Positions 1 through 6,121 of a stretch of DNA of 14,690 bases are shown here, one piece after another. The position numbers were made by a program, and so were the translations under genes. Below the pieces are notes generated by a model, which worked only from the letters and a program-made list of their open reading frames with translations, did not search any database and was not told the DNA's origin. How positions within the stretch are numbered: the first letter of the stretch is position 1; each line of letters starts with the position of its first letter. The stretch is from Acidobacteriota bacterium (GTDB lineage Bacteria > Acidobacteriota > Terriglobia > Terriglobales > Acidobacteriaceae), in the NCBI GenBank assembly GCA_021799405.1, contig JAJZAL010000128.1:1-14690 (forward strand). The letters are read 5' to 3'.

Positions 1-18
1 GCAGCGTGGCCGGCGGAT

Positions 19-774
19 CTATTGTAAGGGCGCGGACGTTACCAGCGAGAGATCGTGTTCGAGCGTCGACAGGTCAAAGCCTGTTGGGGACGCTTTGTCC
101 TTCACCCAATCCATGCTGAGCACCGCGAATACCTCGTCGGTATAGCGCGTGAAAAAATCCCAGCTCATGGTCTTGAGTGTTCCCCATGTAACAGCATAGG
201 CGACGTTTTCGTCGTAGCCAATGACGGCCACACAGTGTCCGTTTGATAATTGCGGAGCAGCATCTTCCGGGGACACGGTTGGGGAGATTTGCCACGGCGT
301 TTCGAGGATTTGCGCGGGAGTTCCCTTGACGGCGAAGTTGGGCAGGTCGAGACCGATGTAGGCGGCTCCGAACAAATAGATCAAGGCGCGCAGGGTGTCG
401 ATTTTTGCGTGGCCCGCACTCATAAAGGAATGGATTTTGTGATCGCCGATACCGGTATTTCGCCAGAACTTCAAAGCGTCGAGCATGGAGACGGCCTGAT
501 CGGTTTTGCCGCCGGTCAGGAGGGAATGAGCCTGGATGATGTCGTTGTCGGTGAGAACAATATCGAGTTGATTCGCCTCGGTCCAGTGATGGACCATGTG
601 TCCGGCGGCCGCGGAGGTACAGCAGGGGAATTTATTATTGGCAAGCATGGGCCATGACGAGGTGCGGCTGAGCATCTCGTGCGTTGGTGGCACCGGCAAG
701 GTGTCAAGCGCAACATAGTCCTGAATGTTGAGCATTCTTGGATCGTGGACCGACTTTACCCTACCCAGTAACAT
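19..774 (-). CDS. Papain-like (C1/C39-type fold) cysteine peptidase-like protein
   Basis: A complete 251-residue protein without signal peptide or membrane segment, so probably cytosolic. A papain-like core is visible: the nucleophile region FPCCTSAAAGHM puts Cys52 (or Cys51) at the N-end of a helix, the general-base region NGHCVAVIGYD gives His180, and a TWG motif follows at 196-198. In papain the position before Trp-Gly is Asn-Ser; here it is Thr, so the usual Asn of the triad is not obvious. The C-terminal segment (EVFAVLSMDWV, GFDLSTLEHDL) resembles a widespread family of uncharacterised papain-fold proteins in bacteria and phages, as I remember it. It is the last complete gene of the five-gene cluster; its ATG lies inside the kinase gene (14-nt overlap) behind an AGGAGA site, so translation is likely coupled. 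In this context it could cut a leader peptide, but this is inference; an inactive binding protein is also possible. Confidence 0.72.
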   Translation of the reverse strand: MLLGRVKSVHDPRMLNIQDYVALDTLPVPPTHEMLSRTSSWPMLANNKFPCCTSAAAGHMVHHWTEANQLDIVLTDNDIIQAHSLLTGGKTDQAVSMLDALKFWRNTGIGDHKIHSFMSAGHAKIDTLRALIYLFGAAYIGLDLPNFAVKGTPAQILETPWQISPTVSPEDAAPQLSNGHCVAVIGYDENVAYAVTWGTLKTMSWDFFTRYTDEVFAVLSMDWVKDKASPTGFDLSTLEHDLSLVTSAPLQ

Positions 775-3175
775 GGCGTCTCCTATGTGTTGAAGGATGG
801 GGAAGCTTCATCTGTTGCAGCAGTTGCTTATAGCGCGGCTCGTCGTGGAGCTTTCTGAGGCTGGGAAAGACGCTGATATAGGCGGCGAGGATATCCCGCT
901 GTTCGATTGCTTTCTCCAGCCATTGGAGGGCGAGATCTGTTTCGCCCAGGGAAGCTGCTGCGATGGCGATGGGCGTCGCTACCGGACTGCCCTTTTTCGC
1001 CAGGTTGATCATCTCCTGTAGCGCGGCACGCGCCTTTTCAGTATTGCCCGTGTGCGCATGCGCCTCGGCGAGCCAGGCCATCAGGAAGGGCACCTTGGTG
1101 TTCTCAAGACCTCGCTCGAGGGTTTGCACCGCCTCGTGCGGACGTCCTGCGAAGGTCTGGGCCATGCCGAGCGCGTAGTAAAGCTCAACGTAATGGGGTG
1201 CGGATTTGAGCGCCGACTGTGCGAGCAGGATGCTGCTGTCGTAATCTCCGAGGTAGGCATGAATCAGGGCCTCGGCGGCGAGCAGGGGGGCAGAGACGGG
1301 ATCATATTTGAGGCCGATCCGTGCCTGCACAAGGGCTTCTTCGAGTAGTCCCTGGGTCATCAGATGCGCGGCATACATGTAGTAGGATTCACCGCGCTGT
1401 GGCTGGAGTTCAATGGCTCTGACCATGTGATGGCGAGCTCGCTCCCAGTCCCAATCGTAAAAGTTGAATACGGAGGCAAGCGCCAGATGCCCCTCGGGCA
1501 GGTTCGGATCGAGCGCGATCGCCTGCAAAGCCATGGATCGAGCGCGTGACCACGCGTCCTGCGGAGCCATGCCCCCAAACGTAGCCTGCAGACAATAGAA
1601 GTCGGCCATGCCGGCATGGGCGGCGGCGGAATTGGGATCGAGCTGCAGCGCGCGCTCAAAATAGCGGCCCGCGGTCTGGATATCTTCCGTTGTTCTCTGA
1701 TTCCAGTGATAGCGGCCTTTCAGATAGGCCTCATAGGCATCGGCCTGCATCGGTGTCCGGAACTGTAAGTGGGAGAGATGCAGATCGAGCGCGCGATTGT
1801 CGCGCAAGGCACGTCCCACGGAGGATGCAAGCTCGTCCTGCAGCTCAAAGACATTCGCCATTTCCCGATCGAAGCGTTCAGACCAGATGGGAAATCCATC
1901 GCGTACCTGTGTCAGTTGCATGCTGACACGAACGCGTGCACCGGAGCGCCGGACGCTGCCTTCGAGAATCACGTCGACGTTGAGCGCTTCTCCAATTTCG
2001 CGGATGGTTTTCGTCGTGCCCTTGAAGGAGAATGCTGACGTCCGGGAAACGACCCGCAGACCAGAAAGAGAACCCAGGGAAGAGATGAGTTCTTCGGTTA
2101 ATCCCTCACTGAAGTACTCGGCCTCGGGATCGGAACCTATGTTGCGAAACGGGAGCACGGCAACGGAGACGCCCGCCCCACTGTTGGTGCTGCTGGCCGG
2201 AGCTGCCTGTTTCTGCGAATAGAGCGCGGAATCGCGAGCGATTGGCGGCAATGCGATTTCCGTCGGTGCCAGATGGATATTCGGATCCGGGGTGACCGAC
2301 ATTGCAGTGGGCGCCAGTGCGGGAGAGTGGTCGTCGTGAGCCAGGTTTCCGTTTGTCTCAGTGCTCAACAGGTTTCGCAGGTCCGCAGCGGATGCATGGC
2401 GATCGTTGCGTGAGAAACGCAGGGCGCCTTCGACGGCCATGAGGATGGATTTGGGCAAATCCGGCCGGATGAGATGCAGTGGAACGTAGCGGCATTCTGA
2501 GATGGCCGCGATGGTGGCGGCGGTGGTGGACTGATGAAAGGGCGAATGCCCGGCGGCCATTTCGTAAAGCACGGTCCCCAGTGCCCAGATATCCGCACGA
2601 TGATCGATGGAATCTCCGACGAGTTGTTCCGGAGGCATGTAGGCGAGTGTGCCCATCACCTGATGCGGCTGGGTCAGCTGGTTCTGGTTGGCAATACGGG
2701 AGAGCCCGAAATCGAGAATCTTCACAGTGCCGGAATGGAGCAGAAAGAGATTTCCCGGCTTGATATCGCGATGCACGATGCCAGCCATATGCGCGGCATG
2801 CAATCCGGCAGCTGTCTGGCGTCCAATCTCCCGGATGAGCCCGGCGTCGAGGCGGCCGCTGGTCTGGATAAGTTGCGCGACGGTTCGGCCTCGATAGCAG
2901 GCCATCACCAGCAGGAGCGAACCATCGGGCATCTCTTCGACGGTATAGATGGTGCAGAGATTTGGATGGTCGAGAGCAGAGGCAGCACGAGCCTCGCGAA
3001 GGAATCGTTCCCGCACCTGGGAGTTTTCCGAGATGGATGGCTGGAGCAGCTTGATGGCAACGGTGCGTCCCAGGCGGGTATCCTCCGCTTCGAAGACGAC
3101 ACCCATGCCTCCTTCGCCGATTTTTCGAATCAGGCGATAGTGAAGGAGCTGATCACCGGGGCTGGCAGTCAACAT
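761..3175 (-). CDS. Soluble Ser/Thr protein kinase with FlgO-like and TPR domains
   Basis: 804 residues. Residues 13-270 form a complete Hanks-type kinase: glycine loop GEGGMGVV (20-27), Lys42, Glu61, HRDIKPGN with catalytic Asp137, DFG with Asp155, and MPPEQ in place of APE. A low-complexity Pro/Ala/Ser linker (about 275-335) follows. Then comes a region starting VAVLPFRNIG (338-347) and running to about 465, of the FlgO/TolB-N-like type that is often fused to such kinases. From about 480 to 790 there are tandem TPR-like helical repeats. This kinase-FlgO-TPR order is common in Acidobacteriota, but those usually have a membrane segment in the linker; none is visible here, so the protein is probably cytosolic. 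The gene starts 25 nt after the oxidase gene with only a weak AAGAA-like site, and its end overlaps the papain-like gene. It may regulate or scaffold the peptide-modifying enzymes; that role is inference. Confidence 0.9.
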   Translation of the reverse strand: MLTASPGDQLLHYRLIRKIGEGGMGVVFEAEDTRLGRTVAIKLLQPSISENSQVRERFLREARAASALDHPNLCTIYTVEEMPDGSLLLVMACYRGRTVAQLIQTSGRLDAGLIREIGRQTAAGLHAAHMAGIVHRDIKPGNLFLLHSGTVKILDFGLSRIANQNQLTQPHQVMGTLAYMPPEQLVGDSIDHRADIWALGTVLYEMAAGHSPFHQSTTAATIAAISECRYVPLHLIRPDLPKSILMAVEGALRFSRNDRHASAADLRNLLSTETNGNLAHDDHSPALAPTAMSVTPDPNIHLAPTEIALPPIARDSALYSQKQAAPASSTNSGAGVSVAVLPFRNIGSDPEAEYFSEGLTEELISSLGSLSGLRVVSRTSAFSFKGTTKTIREIGEALNVDVILEGSVRRSGARVRVSMQLTQVRDGFPIWSERFDREMANVFELQDELASSVGRALRDNRALDLHLSHLQFRTPMQADAYEAYLKGRYHWNQRTTEDIQTAGRYFERALQLDPNSAAAHAGMADFYCLQATFGGMAPQDAWSRARSMALQAIALDPNLPEGHLALASVFNFYDWDWERARHHMVRAIELQPQRGESYYMYAAHLMTQGLLEEALVQARIGLKYDPVSAPLLAAEALIHAYLGDYDSSILLAQSALKSAPHYVELYYALGMAQTFAGRPHEAVQTLERGLENTKVPFLMAWLAEAHAHTGNTEKARAALQEMINLAKKGSPVATPIAIAAASLGETDLALQWLEKAIEQRDILAAYISVFPSLRKLHDEPRYKQLLQQMKLPHPSTHRRRHVTG
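779..784 (-). promoter_or_regulatory. Ribosome binding site inside the kinase gene
   Basis: AGGAGA on the minus strand, four bases before the ATG at 774. It lies within the last codons of the kinase gene, supports the chosen start of the papain-like protein, and implies translational coupling of the two. Confidence 0.7.
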
Positions 3176-3200
3176 TTCTTACACACAATCAAACACAGAT

Positions 3201-3926
3201 CTAAATGAGCACTGTTCCGCTGGCAGTAAATATCGTGGCGGCGTTTGCCGGGTCGCCGATGCGCTCAAAGTGTTCCAGGATATCAGTGAATACCGTTTCC
3301 AAATGGCCGATGGTTGTAATGGCACTCACTGTGATCAGATCGCGAAGCTCTGGAGTGAGCGGTAATGAATCGAGATTAGCATCAAACGCGGCCACGTGTT
3401 CAGGGTCGAGTTCGGCATGCCTTATATGGCAGGACATGGAAGCGAGCGGGATGCCGGTTCGTTCGGAGACTTTCCGCAGAAAATCAATCTGCGCCGGCTC
3501 TTCGATGACGGCAATGTATCCAAGATAGGCGATGGGATGGACATGCTGCATCCAGTAGTATTGCGAGCCGACGAGAGCGGCGACGCTGGGATAAGGGAGG
3601 CGCTTAAGAACACGCTCTCTTGCCACGCCCAGGGAAGCCAGATCGGCGAGCAGCCACTCGCCATGGCTTTCCTCTTCGGCGGCGTGCTCCAGATAGTAGT
3701 CGCTCAGCCATTGGTTGAGAGGATCACCGCAGGCTGCTGGTGCACAGCAGCGTGCCGCAAGGCGCATCGCCGGAGCTGACGCCGTCGTGACGCCGTAGGT
3801 TGCGAAGAGGAACTCCGGATAAAGCACGTCCAGCCGCGGGTGAAACCACACGTCATGAATGAGCGTGGTGAGGCGCGTTTGTGCAAGCGACAGGATGGTA
3901 CGAAGTCGTTGGCTGTTTGTGCCCAT
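3201..3926 (-). CDS. Heme-oxygenase-like non-heme iron oxidase (HDO family)
   Basis: About 241 residues from the ATG at 3926. A TTG at 3971 in the same frame would add 15 residues; neither start has a strong ribosome site. The ATG places the family-typical helix (HPRLDVLYPEFLF, 29-41) at the normal distance. Helical heme-oxygenase-like fold signatures with likely metal ligands are present: EHAAEEESHGEW (Glu84/Glu85, His88), VIEEP (Glu142/Glu143) and HIRHAELDPEH (His170, Asp174, His177). This matches the 'iron-containing redox enzyme' family, whose studied members (UndA, BesC, SznF central domain, CADD) use a diiron centre and O2 to oxidise C-C, C-N or C-H bonds. There is no heme-regulatory or Cys motif. 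It sits right behind the 68-residue peptide gene, so the peptide or an amino acid joined to it is the natural candidate substrate; this is inferred from position only. Confidence 0.8.
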   Translation of the reverse strand: MGTNSQRLRTILSLAQTRLTTLIHDVWFHPRLDVLYPEFLFATYGVTTASAPAMRLAARCCAPAACGDPLNQWLSDYYLEHAAEEESHGEWLLADLASLGVARERVLKRLPYPSVAALVGSQYYWMQHVHPIAYLGYIAVIEEPAQIDFLRKVSERTGIPLASMSCHIRHAELDPEHVAAFDANLDSLPLTPELRDLITVSAITTIGHLETVFTDILEHFERIGDPANAATIFTASGTVLI

Positions 3927-3990
3927 TGCGGCTTTACCCGGATTCCCCAAAATGCGCTGTATCGGTGGCAAGGAGCGGATATTTCCCGTC

Positions 3991-4197
3991 CTAAAGAATC
4001 ATGGTTCCCATGCGATGCCCGCCTTCCCCTTCAACATCGCGGGTGAAAAAATCAGTGCCGAGCTTGCCGCGCACCGAGATGAGCGCTTCGACCTCTGCCG
4101 GGGTGAGTAACTCGTTGATGTTCGTGACTTCGTCGGCACTGAGAGGGTGGTTGACTTCGATCAGTCCGGCTTGCTGCAGGCGCTCAAGATTCGTCAT
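3991..4197 (-). CDS. Putative RiPP precursor peptide, cysteine-free, 68 residues
   Basis: A small ORF starting at an ATG behind AAAGGGA (minus strand, about 5 nt spacing). A longer upstream reading of the frame to 4596 is possible but overlaps the dehydratase gene and lacks a good start. The first ~45 residues look like a helical, acidic leader (NLERLQQAGLIE, LTPAEVEALISV). Then comes KLG and a Gly-rich tail of about 21 residues containing TDFFTRD, EGEGGHRMG and a hydrophobic end TMIL. There is no Cys anywhere. Ser occurs only at 20 and 41, and the tail holds Thr48, Thr52 and Thr65. Net charge is about -6. Short proteins with an 'EV-x-ALIS-V-x-KLG' segment occur near other peptide-modification genes as I recall, but I cannot name the family with certainty. 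It lies between a LanM-like dehydratase and an HDO oxidase, which is why I read it as the modified substrate. It could instead be a small regulatory subunit. Confidence 0.68.
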   Translation of the reverse strand: MTNLERLQQAGLIEVNHPLSADEVTNINELLTPAEVEALISVRGKLGTDFFTRDVEGEGGHRMGTMIL

Positions 4198-4261
4198 GGA
4201 TTCCCTTTCTGCTCTTGTAGTTGTTTGAGATTGCGGGGAAGTGCACCACAGGAGTGCGAGA

Positions 4262-4290
4262 AATTTAACACGCTGTAGCGGGAAACACAA
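4262..4290 (-). promoter_or_regulatory. Weak promoter candidate before the peptide gene
   Basis: On the minus strand TTGTGT, a 17-nt spacer and TAAATT lie in the 127-nt gap between the dehydratase stop and the peptide start. Agreement with sigma-70 consensus is partial (3/6 and 4/6). It would allow the peptide to be made in excess over its modifying enzyme. Low certainty. Confidence 0.22.
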
Positions 4291-4324
4291 CAAAACACAC
4301 GGCAACGACAGAAACGGCTTCCGG

Positions 4325-6004
4325 CTACCGGAGTTCGGCGGAGCCGCCCGCGCGAAGCATCGCCAGAAGCAACGCGGGAGCGTGAACCGTTTCCAGGTTT
4401 TCTGTCGAAAGCTCCTCCATTCTGCGCGTGACTTCCTCTGCCGGAGCGCAGCGTGCGAGGTTACGGGCGAGCGGGCGGCCTGAATTACCAGCGAGGGTTC
4501 GCGTGCCCGGCGGGATGAGAAAGCGAGGTACTTGCAGTTGGAGCAGAGAATGCAGCTCCGCACGCAGCAGAGTCGTGGGGAAATTGGCTGGTGCATTTTC
4601 CCGGAGGCTGCTGCCGAGGGTGTGTCGGCGTTGGCAGGTGGAGCGCAGGCAAGCTGGGTCGAGCGACCGGCTCAGCAATAGGCCATAATGGAGCGTATCG
4701 CGGACTACGATCCGCGGCGCATGGTGCCGTTGCAACACCGAGTGCCACTCCGACCCGGACGCCATGAGCGCGCCGCGGATTCGCAACAGGACGTCGGCGG
4801 CATGACGATATCCGGCGAGGAGTTGAGGCATGACTGCGAGTGGAGAGGTGATGCCCGGTGTATTGCCCTGGTCGAGCAGTGCGGCGGGTACCATTGTCAG
4901 GCGGGCCTGCCCGTCGGGCTCTGCCGACCAACGTGGCAGCCGGAGGCTAGTCACCGGCCCTGCGAATCCGAAGAGGCCGGAAACGTCCGGCAGGTGGTGA
5001 TCGGCCCGGCCGGGGAGCAGGCCTGTTGCCATGAGCGAGGCAAGAAATGTGCCGAACTTTGCATGATCCGGGGAATGACCGAAGGCGGGAGCGCGCGACA
5101 ATTCAGGTGTCGCAAGGCATTCGGCATCAGTGACTGCAGGTCCATTGAGTGTGGCCACGATGTTACCGAGGTGCAGATCCGTCAGGCTGACATGATATGC
5201 CAGACAGAGCATTGCACCGGCGGCGTGCCAGTAGTGGCGCGGGTCGGCGGGGGCGCTGCTGTAATGTTTTTCGTTCTGAGGCAACACGGATTCCATCCAG
5301 CCGTATCGCCCGGGAATGCTGCCTTCCAGCACGCGCCCGGCAGGAAGATGCAGCAAGGGCTCTGCTTCTGCGGCGCACGTGAGCAGCCGATGCCAAAGCC
5401 ACTCGCCGGTGACGGCCCGTGGCTTGTAATAAATGCATCGCCCGCCCTGGAAGGCGATGCGCAACACGACGTGGCCGCCCGGGTGCATGTCCGTTGTGGT
5501 ACCGGAGACGGAATCTATGGGCGGCAGGCCGGCCAGGCCGAGCCATTGGGCGATGCGCATGCTGTCGCGTTGCAGCCGCTGATGAAATGTAACCAATGCT
5601 GTTACCCAATCGGATACAGCCTGTTGCAGCAGCGGGGCGAGGGCGGGGAATTTCTGAGTCAGGTCGCGATCTGTCAGCGTGGCCGACTTATCTGCCGCGG
5701 CAAGTTGAGCGGCGACGGTCAGCGAGAGGATGCCCTGCAGTCGTTGACGTAGAACCTGGAGCAGCCCGTCAACCGGGATGCGCTCCCCGCTCAAGGTTCT
5801 TTGCTCTTCGGGTATGCTGCCGTCCAACGCATGCATTGCGCTCGCGAGGAACGGCTCGATGAGCGTCTCCATTTGTGGAGGCGATGCAATCCAGGAAGCC
5901 CCGTTCGCGGGATGAAGCGCGGGATCCGGCTGCAGCGTGCCATGGTAGCCAAGGGCGAGGATTTGCGGCTTTTCGGCATGGGGAGGGGAAGAGTCGTGTT
6001 GCAT
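4325..6004 (-). CDS. Stand-alone LanM-type dehydratase/kinase domain (DUF4135), no LanC cyclase
   Basis: 559 residues from the ATG at 6004, which has AAGG five bases upstream. An in-frame ATG at 6019 adds five residues but lacks a ribosome site. Numbers below count from 6019. The LanM N-terminal fold is recognisable throughout: TDMHPGGHVV (Asp177, His179), CIYYKPRA (Lys199), RYGWMESV (238-245), LTDLHLGNIVA (Asp281, His283, Asn286), TDAECL (Asp298, Glu300), and PRIVVRDTLHYG with Arg436 and Thr442 at the spacing of the CylM elimination residues Arg506/Thr512. ELHSLLQLQVPRF (488-500) matches the end of the domain. In class II lanthipeptide synthetases this domain phosphorylates Ser/Thr of the precursor and eliminates phosphate. 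Those enzymes are about 900-1,100 residues because a zinc-binding LanC cyclase follows; here the protein stops at 564 and no LanC motifs occur downstream. The active-site set looks intact, so this is likely a working dehydratase or peptide kinase without cyclisation. It is the first gene of the cluster. Confidence 0.85.
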   Translation of the reverse strand: MQHDSSPPHAEKPQILALGYHGTLQPDPALHPANGASWIASPPQMETLIEPFLASAMHALDGSIPEEQRTLSGERIPVDGLLQVLRQRLQGILSLTVAAQLAAADKSATLTDRDLTQKFPALAPLLQQAVSDWVTALVTFHQRLQRDSMRIAQWLGLAGLPPIDSVSGTTTDMHPGGHVVLRIAFQGGRCIYYKPRAVTGEWLWHRLLTCAAEAEPLLHLPAGRVLEGSIPGRYGWMESVLPQNEKHYSSAPADPRHYWHAAGAMLCLAYHVSLTDLHLGNIVATLNGPAVTDAECLATPELSRAPAFGHSPDHAKFGTFLASLMATGLLPGRADHHLPDVSGLFGFAGPVTSLRLPRWSAEPDGQARLTMVPAALLDQGNTPGITSPLAVMPQLLAGYRHAADVLLRIRGALMASGSEWHSVLQRHHAPRIVVRDTLHYGLLLSRSLDPACLRSTCQRRHTLGSSLRENAPANFPTTLLRAELHSLLQLQVPRFLIPPGTRTLAGNSGRPLARNLARCAPAEEVTRRMEELSTENLETVHAPALLLAMLRAGGSAELR

Positions 6005-6087
6005 TGCAACCTTGCGCATACCGAATAGTACGACGGGGGGATTTGGGACGTTTCGATCCGGCAGGGGGGAGCTTTTCGGAGGCAGGT

Positions 6088-6115
6088 GGGGCCATCCGGG
6101 TTACCGGATGACCCC
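6088..6115 (-). terminator. Strong hairpin behind the GH3 gene (no U-tract)
   Basis: Seven bases after the GH3 stop the minus-strand RNA can fold GGGGUCAUCCGG / CCGGAUGGCCCC around a UAAC loop, twelve pairs including one U-G wobble. On the plus strand that wobble is a C-A mismatch, so the fold favours the minus transcript. No U-run follows, so it is either a weak or factor-assisted terminator or an mRNA-stabilising 3' hairpin. It marks the boundary between the hemicellulase genes and the peptide cluster. Confidence 0.45.
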
Positions 6116-6121
6116 GGAGGG

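Noticed and set aside
4198..4324. A frameshifted LanC cyclase remnant behind the dehydratase
   Set aside because: Only 127 nt separate the two genes, far too short for a ~400-residue LanC domain, and no His/Cys zinc motifs appear in any frame there.
4198..4596. N-terminal extension of the 68-aa peptide frame
   Set aside because: The extension runs through the 3' end of the dehydratase gene in another frame and reads as random Arg/Ser/Cys-rich sequence; the ATG at 4197 has its own AAAGGGA site.
4688..5752. Plus-strand open frame of 354 codons opposite the LanM-like gene
   Set aside because: The minus-strand frame carries all LanM dehydratase motifs in order; the plus-strand product shows none.
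6020..6087. Promoter of the peptide cluster (TACTAT just before the LanM-like start)
   Set aside because: The hexamer has no convincing -35 partner at 16-18 nt and lies almost on the start codon; kept out of the feature list although a promoter in this gap is likely.
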